Source of the DNA: Dielma sp000508965
GTDB taxonomy: Bacteria > Bacillota_I > Bacilli_A > Erysipelotrichales > Erysipelotrichaceae
Direction: 5' to 3'
DNA length: 58,775 nt
Assembly: GCA_000508965.1 (NCBI GenBank)
Contig: BAHV02000007.1
Coordinates: 1 to 58,775, forward strand
The notes beneath the pieces were generated by a model. The model was not told where the DNA came from, searched no databases, and saw nothing but the letters and a program-made list of their open reading frames with translations. How positions within the stretch are numbered: the first letter of the stretch is position 1; every line of letters starts with the position of its first letter. Positions 44,273-53,476 of the stretch are shown here, in pieces. Made by a program: the position numbers and the translations under genes.

Positions 44273-45385
44273 ATGCGACAGCTTTTAAAAATAACTGCCT
44301 GCTTCACGTTTATATTTTCCATTGGCTGTACTTCAAATGTACCTATAGATGAAGAAGGGACAAAAATTAATTTTGATTTTGGGGTTATGAACCTTCTGAA
44401 AAAAGCTGAAGCAGAAGACAGTGAGAAAATTATGAAGATCACTGATAAAAAGATGCTTAAAGCAGAACTGAAAAGGGCCATAGAAGAGCTGCGTCAGCCT
44501 AGTATCATGGACATTTCAATGATAGAACTCAGTGAACATCCTGAATTAGATATTAAAAATTTGTATTTTGAACTTCTATCTGAAAATCCCGATTTAAAAT
44601 ATGCGTTTGATCTTTCATCAAACTTTGAAGATAAATACCTTGAATGCCAGCTTGATTATATGCCATACAAAACAAATAATTATTCAGAATCATTCACCGG
44701 CTTACCGATAACAAGTCTGCAGTCATTAATCGATACAGCAGCAGCGCATTTAGGGGAAGAACCAACGGCCATACGGATATTGAACCCAACATTAAGTCCC
44801 GATCAGATGAATTACGCTTTGCAGCAAGCGGGCGGCGGATATATTAATTGTACGCTGAATAAGGATGCTACCCAAATCATTTACCAACCGCCTATCAGTT
44901 TTACGGTTGAGGAGAGTTTGGCGGCTTTACAGGAAGCGGACATGCTTGCTGATGCAATCATTGCTCGGCTTAACGTTGATACCATGACAGATTCCGAAAA
45001 AGCTGAGATTTTATATTCATATGTGACAGAAAATGTAAAGTTTGACAGCCGCTATAATACTGATTTTGTGAACATGCCTTATGAATCTCAAACTGCGCTT
45101 GGCGCACTTAAAAATGGGACAGCCATCTGCGGAGGTTATGCTCATGCGGTTAAACTACTGCTTGAAAAAGGAGGCATACCTTGTCTTAATGTGACAGGAA
45201 CATGGTTTAATGAGTATCATATGTGGAATATTATATATCTGGATCATGAATGGCTGTGGTGCGATGCTACTGCTGATCGCGGGAATACACGGCTTTATGG
45301 TCTAAATCACTTTGGTCTGCATGAATTAGATGTGAATCAATATCATTGGGATGCGAATAAAATATCATCATTACTTGTTGAATAA
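44273..45385 (+). CDS. Transglutaminase-like lipoprotein
   Basis: 370 residues. A lipoprotein signal ends in FSIGC (about residues 15-19). A transglutaminase-like core lies in the last third: Cys in NGTAICGGYAHAVKLLLEKG, His in EYHMWNIIYLDHEW and Asp in WCDATADR. This class usually acts as a surface peptidase or cross-linker rather than a true transglutaminase. The ATG at 44273 is 8 nt after AAGAAGGG; earlier in-frame codons overlap the MATE stop. The coding region overlaps or abuts the MATE gene, so it may belong to that operon. Confidence 0.88.
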   Translation: MRQLLKITACFTFIFSIGCTSNVPIDEEGTKINFDFGVMNLLKKAEAEDSEKIMKITDKKMLKAELKRAIEELRQPSIMDISMIELSEHPELDIKNLYFELLSENPDLKYAFDLSSNFEDKYLECQLDYMPYKTNNYSESFTGLPITSLQSLIDTAAAHLGEEPTAIRILNPTLSPDQMNYALQQAGGGYINCTLNKDATQIIYQPPISFTVEESLAALQEADMLADAIIARLNVDTMTDSEKAEILYSYVTENVKFDSRYNTDFVNMPYESQTALGALKNGTAICGGYAHAVKLLLEKGGIPCLNVTGTWFNEYHMWNIIYLDHEWLWCDATADRGNTRLYGLNHFGLHELDVNQYHWDANKISSLLVE

Positions 45386-45389
45386 TAGA

Positions 45390-45415
45390 AAAAATCCGAT
45401 CTGTTCGGATTTTTA
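45390..45415. terminator. Bidirectional terminator
   Basis: AAAATCCGA pairs with TCGGATTTT around a 5-nt loop, with A-rich and T-rich tracts on both sides. It lies between the convergent transglutaminase and PHP genes and can serve both. Confidence 0.85.
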
Positions 45416-46213
45416 TTATAATAATGGCAATTCAATGGCTTTGCGCTTTTTAAATATTGTAAGGGTATCATAGCCGCACGCCTTCAGCAGCCTTTTGGTT
45501 TCTTTAAAGCCGATACCTAATTGTTCAGGCTTATGGGCATCAGAACCAAGCGTGATTCGATGGCCGCCTAATTCACGATATCTTTTTAGGATTTCCAGTC
45601 TGGGATTTGGCTGGTTAAGTCCATATTTAAAACCACCGCTGTTTACTTCCAGCGCTTTGTTTTTCACAATCAAAACTTGTAGAATTTCATCAATGAGATC
45701 ACGGACCGGCGCATAATCATAATGCTGTGTCTTTTCATAACGCACTAAATAATCAAGATGACCAAGACTGTCAAAATCATCAAATTGTTTAATCCGCTGC
45801 AGCGTTGCTTCAAAGAATATACGGTATCCTTCATCATGTCCCAGCTTCTCAAAATAAGCTGGCTGATACGGGTCCATGCCTCTCGCGTAATGACAGGAGC
45901 CTAAAATAAAATCAAATTCATAAGTGTTTAATACTTCATCGATGGCGGCTTTCGCATGGCATTGCAGTCCCAGCTCGATCCCGGTCAAAATTTCAATTCG
46001 ATCCGCATAAATTTTTTTCAATTCTGCCAGCCGTTTTTGCTGAGCAGGAATATCTAAAAGAAAACAGCAGTCACCCTCTGGCGCATCAATATCATGATGA
46101 TCGGTAATGCAGATCGTTTTCATGCCTAATTCGATGGCTCTTTCAATCTGTGCAGTGACAGGTGTCTCTGAATCCCCTGAAAAATCGGTATGTACATGAA
46201 AATCAGGTAACAT
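45416..46213 (-). CDS. PHP-domain phosphatase, histidinol-phosphatase (HisJ) family
   Basis: 265 residues. MLPDFHVHTDFSGDSETPV and CITDHHDID supply the first metal ligands, then GIELG, GSCHYARG, LGHLDYL and LGSDAHKPEQLG in PHP order. The HisJ subfamily removes phosphate from histidinol phosphate, but no other his gene is near, so another phosphoester is possible. AGGAGG lies before the start. Convergent with the transglutaminase gene. Confidence 0.9.
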   Translation of the reverse strand: MLPDFHVHTDFSGDSETPVTAQIERAIELGMKTICITDHHDIDAPEGDCCFLLDIPAQQKRLAELKKIYADRIEILTGIELGLQCHAKAAIDEVLNTYEFDFILGSCHYARGMDPYQPAYFEKLGHDEGYRIFFEATLQRIKQFDDFDSLGHLDYLVRYEKTQHYDYAPVRDLIDEILQVLIVKNKALEVNSGGFKYGLNQPNPRLEILKRYRELGGHRITLGSDAHKPEQLGIGFKETKRLLKACGYDTLTIFKKRKAIELPLL

Positions 46214-46354
46214 AAAAAAACCTCCTTAATGTTGATATTATAACGCAAAGTATTTAGGTTTTAAATCACAACATAGGCATTTATGGGCATTTTGAAACAT
46301 TAAGCACTTGGGACATACGTTAAGTGTGAGAAGATTCAGAAAGAAGGAAAGAAA

Positions 46355-46603
46355 ATGCAGAGTTTACAGATACCGCTCAGTAAGCTTGAAAAAGGCGAGA
46401 GCGGAAAAGTTCGGCAGCTGAATATCAGTTCTGATCTCAGGCGCCGCTTGCTTGATTTAGGCTGTATTGAAGGTACCCTGATCACTTACTTGCAGGCAAG
46501 TCCGGCCAATGATCCGATTGCTTATCGAATTCGCGGCAGTGTGCTGGCCCTGAGAAAAGATGTCAGTGATCAGATATTCATTGTAAAGGAGGAAAGCTTA
46601 TGA
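46355..46603 (+). CDS. feoA: Ferrous iron transport protein FeoA
   Basis: 82 residues with the SH3-like FeoA pattern: IPLSKLEKGESGKVRQLNIS, RRRLLDLGCIEGTLITYLQA and YRIRGSVLALRKDVSDQIFI. It assists FeoB. The stop overlaps the feoB start (ATGA). No clear Fur or DtxR box is seen upstream; a TTGAAA at about 46292 is only a weak promoter candidate. Confidence 0.95.
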   Translation: MQSLQIPLSKLEKGESGKVRQLNISSDLRRRLLDLGCIEGTLITYLQASPANDPIAYRIRGSVLALRKDVSDQIFIVKEESL

Positions 46604-47952
46604 GCTTAACAAATCAATCCACAGGTGCATTCGCCCTTGACCATGAGTTAAAAATTGAAAGAACATCTGCAGACCGGGTTATTGCTATCGGCGGCAATCC
46701 CAATGTTGGCAAAAGTACGATCTTTAATTCATTGACAGGGTTGAATCAGCACACCGGCAACTGGCCCGGTAAAACCGTCGTCAATGCCCGCGGCAGCTAT
46801 CAGTATAAGGATAAAAATTTCATCTTGGTGGATATTCCGGGGACTTATTCGCTGATGGCTAACTCACAGGAAGAAGAGGTGGCCCGCGATTTTATCTGTT
46901 TTGGCGATCCGGATGTGACCGTGATTGTTTTAGATGCGACATGTCTTGAGCGCAATTTGAATTTGGTGCTGCAAACCTTGGAAATTACCGATCGGGTCGT
47001 CGTTTGTGTCAATCTGCTTGATGAGGCAAGAAGAAAGAAAATCAATGTAAATCTGAAAGCCTTGGCTAAATCGCTGCATGTGCCTGTCATCGGTACCAGT
47101 GCTGTCAGCGAGCAGGGGCTGGACAATTTGATGGAAGAGCTGTATACCTATGCGCCAAGTGAGGACAAGCTGGCAATCACTTACCCACAGCCTATCGAAG
47201 AAGCGATTGCGTCAATTACTCCGCAGCTTGAAGGCTTGCTGGCTGAGAAAATCAATGCGCGCTGGACAGCGATTAAGCTATTGGACGGTAATGCTTCACT
47301 GCTTGATTCGATCCAGAAATATCTCGGTTTTGACCTGCGTGCGAATGAAGCGTTAATGCATGAAGTAAGAAAGGCGAATGCTATTCTCATGCTCCAGCAT
47401 ATTGGCCAGGATCAGTTCAGGGAACTGCTTGTGACCTCATTAGTTGAAAAAAGTGAACAAATTGCCGCGGATTGTGTCATGACCCAAAATCGTCAAAGTG
47501 ACAGTCGTGACCGCAAAATCGATAAGATTTTAACCTCAAAGGCCACCGGCATTCCAATCATGATTTTGCTTCTGTGTCTGGTATTTTGGATTACGATCAG
47601 CGGTGCCAATGTACCTTCTGAGCTTTTGTCCGGCTTACTTTTTAGCTTTGAAGAACCTTTAAAAAATTTCTTGGCCTTTATACATTTTCCCTTATGGGCG
47701 CAAAGTCTTTTTGCCGAGGGAATGTATCGCACGCTGGCTTGGGTCGTATCCGTCATGCTGCCGCCGATGGCTATCTTTTTCCCTTTGTTTTCGCTTTTGG
47801 AGGACCTCGGTTATCTGCCCAGAGTGGCTTTTAATCTTGATCATGCCTTTAAAAAAGCCGGCGCTTGCGGTAAGCAGGCCTTAACCATGTGGTTAGGGTT
47901 TTTTTGTATATCTGTAAAAAAAGTTTGCAATATAGTTCAACCTGGCATATAA
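46600..47952 (+). pseudogene. feoB: feoB, 5' part, interrupted by the serine-recombinase element
   Basis: The frame encodes the cytosolic G domain (GNPNVGKST at about 32, GNWPGKTV, DIPGTYSL, NLLD) and the first membrane segments of FeoB, the ferrous-iron channel. Homology stops at KQALTM (47887). The last 20 residues, beginning WLGFF, are element sequence and end at 47952. The missing half resumes at 53482. Joining the two across one copy of TAACCATGTG restores 710 codons (1282 + 851 bases = 2133), a normal FeoB length. As it stands, the transport core is split, so ferrous uptake through this locus should be off. Confidence 0.95.
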
Positions 47953-47953
47953 T
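47925..47953 (+). promoter_or_regulatory. Promoter of the element's ABC operon
   Basis: TTGCAA (47925-47930) and TATAAT (47948-47953) are spaced 17 bp, only about 40 bp inside the left end. The resulting leader of roughly 215 nt holds the leader ORF and terminator. Confidence 0.8.
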
Positions 47954-47998
47954 GTGAACAGTGAGTGTGTGAAAACACGATGAGAGGAGGTTATGATC

Positions 47999-48106
47999 AT
48001 GAAATTATTTTATAGCTGCAAGACCCGTAATATCAACATCTATAACGCTGAAAACCATGCTTTTATTCATGATAAAAACCGCCTGTCTAAAGATTTTTTC
48101 ATTTAG
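47999..48106 (+). CDS. 35-residue leader peptide, putative attenuation ORF
   Basis: The ATG at 47999 is 8 nt after AGGAGG (47985-47990), a far stronger site than most genes here. The product begins MKLFYSCKTRNINIYNAE and ends at TAG 48104-48106. It is not similar to any structural protein I know. Short, well-translated ORFs followed by a terminator precede several antibiotic-resistance genes (for example bmrB before bmrCD in Bacillus subtilis), where a stalled ribosome prevents termination. The same layout here is the basis for this call. Confidence 0.72.
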   Translation: MKLFYSCKTRNINIYNAENHAFIHDKNRLSKDFFI

Positions 48107-48129
48107 CCAGATCATTCATTTTATTCATT

Positions 48130-48154
48130 AATAGGCATGATGCCTATTTTTTTT
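48130..48154 (+). terminator. Putative attenuator terminator before the ABC genes
   Basis: ATAGGCA pairs with TGCCTAT around TGA, followed by eight Ts. It lies after the leader ORF and 22 nt before the first ABC gene. TTAATAGGC (48128-48136) could instead pair partly with GCCTGTCTAA (48081-48090) inside the leader ORF, giving a possible antiterminator; this alternative is inference. Confidence 0.8.
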
Positions 48155-48175
48155 ATGCTATAAAGGAGGGAAAAT

Positions 48176-49966
48176 ATGAAAAAGTTAAAATTTATTTTGG
48201 ACTATGCGAAGCCGGATGATAAGCGGATTATCGCCATCTTCTTTGATGTGGCAATCTATGCGCTGGCAATGCTTGTGTCACCATTGATCTTATCAATCAT
48301 GGTGGATAATGTCATTCAGGGGATACCGGCTGATACTCAAATGATTACCGCTATTCTGCAGCGGCTGGGCGGTGATGTCCATTTGCGTAATAATTTATGG
48401 ATTGGCTCATTGCTGATGCTGGCTGTTTATATATTAATTGCTTTTGGTGTTCATCGGCGAACAATTAATTGCGGCCTGGTATCTGAAACCTTTGCGGAAA
48501 ATATCCGCAATGCGGTTTATGATCATATGCAGAAGCTGCCGTTTGCCTATCACAAACAAAAGGACAGCGGTGATTTGCTGCAGCGCTGTACCTCGGATAT
48601 TGATCAGATTCGGCGTTTTCTTGCTTCACAAATATCGGAAATGCTTTATTCGATCTTAATCGTTTGTTTTGCAGCGGCAATCTTATTTTCTAAGCATGCC
48701 AAGCTTGCGGCTATTTCAGTCATACTGCTGCCGCTGATTCTGATTGCATCCTTGATTTTCTATTCCAAGTCCAAAAAAATCTTTTTGGACTGTGATATTG
48801 CGGAATCAAAGATGATGGCAGTCCTGCAGGAAAATCTCAACGCAATGCGGGTAGTGAAAGCATTTCATCAGGAAAAGGTTGAAATTGATAAATTTGAAGA
48901 GAAGAATGAAGATTATCGTGTCAAGCTGTTTCGCTTAGTTAATGCCTTAGGTATTTTCTGGAACATCTCCGATTTGATCGGTATGATACAGATCCTGATC
49001 ATGATCATTTTCGGCATACAGTTTGCGATGGCTCAGGAGCTGAGTGTAGGTACCTTCTTTGTTTTTCTGACTTACATCAGCATGATTATCTGGCCGATCC
49101 GACAGTTGGGCAGAATCCTTGCCGATATGGGAAAGGTCAGTGTATCCGTAACCCGTATCAAGGAAATTCTTGATGAAGAGGCAGAAGATCTGGAAGCAGG
49201 CACTAAGCCTGAAATCATCGGTGATATCGTGTTTGATCATGTATCCTTTAATTATGAAGACAGTGAAGAACACACGCTGAATGATCTCAGCTTTCATATT
49301 GAAGCGAATACCCGCGTGGCTATCATGGGGCCTACGGGCAGCGGTAAAAGCTCATTGATTCATTTATTGAATGGCATCTATGATTATAAGGGCGGTTCAA
49401 TCCGCATTGATGGTCATGAACTGCGCACCATCAGCAAGGCTTGGCTGCGCAAGAAGGTACAGATCGTGCTTCAGGAGCCATTCTTATACAGTAAAACTAT
49501 TTATGAAAATATTCATCTGGCTGCCAGTAAGAGTGAGCGCGATGAAATCATCAAAGCGGCTAAGACGGCCAGTATCCATCATGTAATCGAGGAATTTGAA
49601 AATGGCTATGATACTGAAGTCGGTGAAAAGGGTGTAACCTTATCCGGCGGTCAGAAACAGCGTCTGGCTATCGCACGCTCACTGCTGCTTAAATCACCGA
49701 TCGTTATCTTTGATGATTCCTTAAGCGCTCTCGATTCTAAAACTGATGCGATGATCCAAGATGCTTTAAATCAGCTTGATTATCCGGTTACTACGTTAAT
49801 GATTACGCATCGAATCAATACGGCGCGCAATGCGGATTTAATTTTGGTGCTCGATCATGGCAAACTGATTCAAAGCGGTACTCACGAGACTTTGATTCAT
49901 GAGGAAGGCTTGTATAAACGAATTTATGAAATACAAAGTGAAGGAGGTGAAAGCCATGGCGAATAG
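48176..49966 (+). CDS. ABC exporter half-transporter, degenerate-Walker-B subunit (BmrC-like)
   Basis: 596 residues: six membrane segments (about 15-320) and one ATPase domain. Walker A is GPTGSGKSS (about 385), the signature is LSGGQKQR and the H-loop is MITHR. Walker B reads IVIFDDSLSALD, with Asp where the catalytic Glu belongs. A non-catalytic site with a normal signature is the mark of one half of heterodimeric exporters such as BmrC or TM287. AAAGGAGGG precedes the start, just after the attenuator. The second subunit starts 11 nt before its stop. Confidence 0.94.
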   Translation: MKKLKFILDYAKPDDKRIIAIFFDVAIYALAMLVSPLILSIMVDNVIQGIPADTQMITAILQRLGGDVHLRNNLWIGSLLMLAVYILIAFGVHRRTINCGLVSETFAENIRNAVYDHMQKLPFAYHKQKDSGDLLQRCTSDIDQIRRFLASQISEMLYSILIVCFAAAILFSKHAKLAAISVILLPLILIASLIFYSKSKKIFLDCDIAESKMMAVLQENLNAMRVVKAFHQEKVEIDKFEEKNEDYRVKLFRLVNALGIFWNISDLIGMIQILIMIIFGIQFAMAQELSVGTFFVFLTYISMIIWPIRQLGRILADMGKVSVSVTRIKEILDEEAEDLEAGTKPEIIGDIVFDHVSFNYEDSEEHTLNDLSFHIEANTRVAIMGPTGSGKSSLIHLLNGIYDYKGGSIRIDGHELRTISKAWLRKKVQIVLQEPFLYSKTIYENIHLAASKSERDEIIKAAKTASIHHVIEEFENGYDTEVGEKGVTLSGGQKQRLAIARSLLLKSPIVIFDDSLSALDSKTDAMIQDALNQLDYPVTTLMITHRINTARNADLILVLDHGKLIQSGTHETLIHEEGLYKRIYEIQSEGGESHGE

Positions 49967-51812
49967 TATTCTTGAGGAAAAAGAGTATCAAAGCAAGGCG
50001 TTTGACCGCTCATGCTGGATGCGGATGCTTAAAATTCTGTGGGAAGAGAAAAAAGTGGTTATTTGTTTATTAGCGGCCAATCTTGCTTTTGCAGTTACCG
50101 ATATTATTTTCCCGCTGTTTAATCGATATGCGATTGATATGTATGTAGTTGGACAGGCAAGTCAGGAATCTTTGCCGATTTTTATAGCTGTTTATGCCGG
50201 CGGTATTGTGATTCGTTCAATCTGTCTCTATCTTTATTTCCGCTATGCCGGCGGCGTAGAGAGCAGTTTCGGTAAGAACTTACGTAAAAAGTGCTTTGTG
50301 AAGCTGCAAAATCTGTCTTTTCCTTATTTTGACCGTACCGCTAACGGCTGGCTGATGGCGAGAATTACGTCAGATACCGGAAGACTGGCTGAAATATTAG
50401 CCTGGAGCTTAATGGATCTGATCTGGGGTGCCGTATTGATCGTTGGTATTACGGCTGTTATGCTGGCAGTCAATTGGAAAATGGCTTTGGCTATTTTAGT
50501 TGCAGTACCTTTTTTATGGTTTGTAACCATGTTTTTTCAGAAGCGGCTGCTATCAGCGCAGCGTAAGGCAAGAAAAAGTAATTCTAAGATTACTGCCGGT
50601 TTCTCAGAAAGTATCAGCGGTGCTAAGACAACGAAAACATTGGGTGTGGAGCAGGAAAATTATGAAGAATTTAAAATTAAAACGCATGATATGAAAACTT
50701 ATTCGATGCGGGCGGTACGAATCAATTCACTGTTTCAGCCGGTTGTTTTCTTATTATCAGGTATCGTGCTGGCTTTATTAGTTTATATCGGCGGTAATCA
50801 GGTTTTGCTTTCTGTAATACAGTTTGGTACGCTGTCAATGTTTATCAATTACGCAGAGCTGTTCTTTGAACCTTTGAAGCAGATTGCCAGAGTTTTAGGT
50901 GAAATGCAGATGGCACAGGCGAGCGGTGAGCGAATCCTGAGTCTCTTAGATGAAGAGGTAGAAATTGATGACAGCGATGAAGTAAAAGCAGTTTATGGAA
51001 CTTTACTGGAACCAAAGGAAGAGAATTATGAACCATTGCTTGGCAATGTGGAATTCAGGCATGTTGATTTCTTCTATAATGAAAATGAAAAAGTATTATC
51101 GGATTTTAACTTACAAGTAAAAAAAGGGGAAATGATTGCGCTGGTTGGTGAAACTGGATCTGGCAAGAGTACGATTGTTAATCTGCTCTGCCGTTTCTAT
51201 GAACCCAAACAGGGACGGATTTTAATGGATGGCAAAGATATTCAGGAACGCAGTGTTGGCTGGCTGCATTCTAATATCGGTTATGTGCTGCAGACTCCCA
51301 ATTTATTCAGCGGTACAATCAGGGATAATATCCGCTATGGACGGCCGCAGGCTGCCGATGAAGAGGTTGAAGCGGTAGCGCGTCTGATTCATGCCCATGA
51401 CTTTATTATGCATATGCCCAAGGGCTATGACAGTGAGGTAGGGGAAGGCGGCGATATGCTGTCTACCGGACAGAAACAGCTGCTCTCATTTGCCCGGGCA
51501 CTGCTCTCTGATCCAAGCATCGTGATTCTTGATGAAGCGACAAGCTCTATCGACACAGAAAGCGAAAAAGTGATTCAGCTGGCAATCAGGGAACTGCTGG
51601 CGGGCCGCACAAGCTTTGTGGTTGCGCATCGTTTATCCACGATTGTTAATGCGGATAAAATCATTGTTCTCGATCATGGGGTAATTAAAGAGATGGGGAC
51701 TCATGATGAGCTGATGAAACAAAAGGGTGCATATTATGAATTGTATACATCACAATCATTATTAGAGAAGCAGCAGCAATTATTATCAATAGAATCAGAA
51801 CCACTTGTCTAA
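49956..51812 (+). CDS. ABC exporter half-transporter, catalytic subunit (BmrD-like)
   Basis: 618 residues with six membrane segments (about 30-330) and an ATPase domain. Walker A is GETGSGKST (about 400), Walker B IVILDEATSSID with the catalytic Glu, and the H-loop VVAHRLST. The signature reads LSTGQKQ, degenerate at Gly, the complement of the first subunit. The pair thus has one full and one crippled ATP site. I chose the ATG at 49956 after AAGGAGGTG; a start 57 bases upstream is inside the first gene. Probable multidrug exporter. Confidence 0.94.
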   Translation: MANSILEEKEYQSKAFDRSCWMRMLKILWEEKKVVICLLAANLAFAVTDIIFPLFNRYAIDMYVVGQASQESLPIFIAVYAGGIVIRSICLYLYFRYAGGVESSFGKNLRKKCFVKLQNLSFPYFDRTANGWLMARITSDTGRLAEILAWSLMDLIWGAVLIVGITAVMLAVNWKMALAILVAVPFLWFVTMFFQKRLLSAQRKARKSNSKITAGFSESISGAKTTKTLGVEQENYEEFKIKTHDMKTYSMRAVRINSLFQPVVFLLSGIVLALLVYIGGNQVLLSVIQFGTLSMFINYAELFFEPLKQIARVLGEMQMAQASGERILSLLDEEVEIDDSDEVKAVYGTLLEPKEENYEPLLGNVEFRHVDFFYNENEKVLSDFNLQVKKGEMIALVGETGSGKSTIVNLLCRFYEPKQGRILMDGKDIQERSVGWLHSNIGYVLQTPNLFSGTIRDNIRYGRPQAADEEVEAVARLIHAHDFIMHMPKGYDSEVGEGGDMLSTGQKQLLSFARALLSDPSIVILDEATSSIDTESEKVIQLAIRELLAGRTSFVVAHRLSTIVNADKIIVLDHGVIKEMGTHDELMKQKGAYYELYTSQSLLEKQQQLLSIESEPLV

Positions 51813-51828
51813 GCGTGGTTCTTTTTTC
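51798..51828 (+). terminator. Terminator after the ABC pair
   Basis: GAACCAC pairs with GTGGTTC around a 10-nt loop, followed by six Ts. It overlaps the end of the second ABC gene and separates it from the recombinase unit. Confidence 0.88.
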
Positions 51829-51849
51829 ATATGATAGAATGGTGATCTT

Positions 51850-51963
51850 ATGAAAAAGAAGAAAGTAAATTATACAGTCCAAGTAACAAGCGGTAAAATG
51901 GAGCTTAAACAGTTAATAAAATTACTGATTTTGAAGGAAGTGCGTTATGGAAAGAAAGCATAA
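51850..51963 (+). CDS. 37-residue basic protein before the recombinase
   Basis: The frame begins MKKKKVNYTVQVTSGKMELK and ends in RYGKKA, with TAA at 51961-51963, overlapping the recombinase start by 17 nt. The Shine-Dalgarno is weak (GGTG, 51841-51844). Strongly basic ends and a predicted helix (ELKQLIKLLILKEV) suggest a folded or DNA-binding small protein. I do not recognise it. It may couple translation to the recombinase or act as a recombination accessory factor; both are guesses. Confidence 0.5.
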   Translation: MKKKKVNYTVQVTSGKMELKQLIKLLILKEVRYGKKA

Positions 51964-53464
51964 GCTGCGCGGCGCCTTTTATCTGCGTCTTTCAAAGGAT
52001 GATGACAATCAAAAAGAAAGCTCCAGTATCTCCAATCAGCGCAAGCTGCTTCAGGATTACGCGGAAAAAGCCGGCTTTGATATCGTGGCGGAATTCTGTG
52101 ATGACGGTGTATCCGGAACGACCTTTGACCGGCCGGGGTTTAATCAGCTGATTCAGGCTGTGGAAAATGGTTTGATAAATTTAATATTGGTAAAAGATCT
52201 CTCGCGTCTGGGCCGTGATTATATACAAACGGGTCAGTATACAGAAGTCTATTTTCCTTCAAAGAATGTGCGTTTTATTGCGGTGAATGATGAGGTGGAT
52301 TCGGATCAGCCGCTGAATGATCTGGCCCCCTTCCGCAACGTGGTTAACGAAATGGTGGCCCGCGACACTTCTAGGAAAATCCGCTCCTCTTTTCAGACTA
52401 AGATGCGTGAAGGTGCCTTTATCGGTAATTTCGCACCCTATGGGTATCAAAAGGATAATCATGATAAGAATCATTTAGTGATTGATTCCAATACTGCCCC
52501 GATCGTACACCGAATCTTTGAAATGGCGGCTTTTGGCTGTTCCTCAGCCAATATTGCGAAAAGCTTAAATGAACAGAAAATCAGTTCACCGGCAGTTTAT
52601 CGCTGTCAGAAATATCCACATCTCAAGCTTGCTAATTATACCCAGAAAAAGGCATGGTCGGCATCAACGATTCGAAAAATCTTGAAGAATCCGGTTTATC
52701 GCGGACACAGCGCACAGGGAAAGTCAGTCAAGAGCAGCTTTAAAAACCGCCATGTCTGTGCATTACCCATGCAGGAATGGATCATTGTAGAAAATACGCA
52801 TGAAGCGATTGTAGAACAGGAATTATTCGATTTAGCCAATGAGGGGGCAAAACAGCGGCAATGTGTAAAAAAAGACAGCTTTGTCAACAGCTTTTCAAAG
52901 ATTGCGGTTTGTGCTGACTGTCATCACGGCATGTCGACGATCGGCAGTGTACCGCATGTGATACTGGCATGCGGTTCATACAAAAGCCATGGGAAAGCAA
53001 TTTGCAGCAATCATTTCATTGATTATAACGATCTGATGCAGTGTACAAGAGAAGTGCTTAAACGCTATGCAGTATTAAATGAGGCAGAAAAGCAGGAAGT
53101 ATTTGCTGAGATCATAAAGGAGCTGACACCGTCAAAGCATGAGGATGAACGCATCGATGAGCTGAATCACATCCTTGATACACTCTATCTTGATTATTAT
53201 GCGGGTACGCTGAGCGCCCAGCGCTTTGAACAGCTCAAAGACCATTATGAAGCACAGAAATGCCAGCTGGACAGCCTTAGACAGACTATGGATGACACCG
53301 TGGATCTTGATAAAATATATCGGGATATCCTACGCTTTGACGAGCTGTCGCCGCAGCTGTTATCCGCTTTTTTTGAATCTATTGAAATCAGTCAGGGAAG
53401 CGATGAAAATCATGAAAAGCAGCAGCAAATCGTTTTTCATCCGCGTTTCAAAATCGAACCATAG
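51947..53464 (+). CDS. Large serine recombinase of the element
   Basis: 505 residues. The catalytic domain has YLRLSKDDDNQKESSSISNQ (Ser in SSSISNQR, residue about 28), DDGVSGTTFDRPGF and KDLSRLGRDY. A recombinase domain follows (NHLVIDSNTAPIVHRIFEMA, about 175-290), then a zinc ribbon CADCHHG...C (about 325-350) and a C-terminal coiled coil. The type is close to TnpX/TndX recombinases of clostridial transposons, which catalyse insertion and excision alone. GAAGGAAGTG precedes the ATG. Its stop lies 12 bp inside the right core. Confidence 0.95.
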   Translation: MERKHKLRGAFYLRLSKDDDNQKESSSISNQRKLLQDYAEKAGFDIVAEFCDDGVSGTTFDRPGFNQLIQAVENGLINLILVKDLSRLGRDYIQTGQYTEVYFPSKNVRFIAVNDEVDSDQPLNDLAPFRNVVNEMVARDTSRKIRSSFQTKMREGAFIGNFAPYGYQKDNHDKNHLVIDSNTAPIVHRIFEMAAFGCSSANIAKSLNEQKISSPAVYRCQKYPHLKLANYTQKKAWSASTIRKILKNPVYRGHSAQGKSVKSSFKNRHVCALPMQEWIIVENTHEAIVEQELFDLANEGAKQRQCVKKDSFVNSFSKIAVCADCHHGMSTIGSVPHVILACGSYKSHGKAICSNHFIDYNDLMQCTREVLKRYAVLNEAEKQEVFAEIIKELTPSKHEDERIDELNHILDTLYLDYYAGTLSAQRFEQLKDHYEAQKCQLDSLRQTMDDTVDLDKIYRDILRFDELSPQLLSAFFESIEISQGSDENHEKQQQIVFHPRFKIEP

Positions 53465-53476
53465 CGCCGAAAACAC

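Noticed and set aside
46214..46354. A Fur or DtxR box before feoA
   Set aside because: No stretch matches either consensus well; the CACTT/AAGTG dyad is too short to claim.
46600..47952. A complete short FeoB of 450 residues
   Set aside because: The last 20 residues are element sequence and the missing half lies intact at 53477-54327.
48128..48154. Terminator of feoB 5' transcription rather than an attenuator
   Set aside because: It lies after a consensus promoter and a well-initiated ORF and before the ABC genes, which fits attenuation better, although it could do both.
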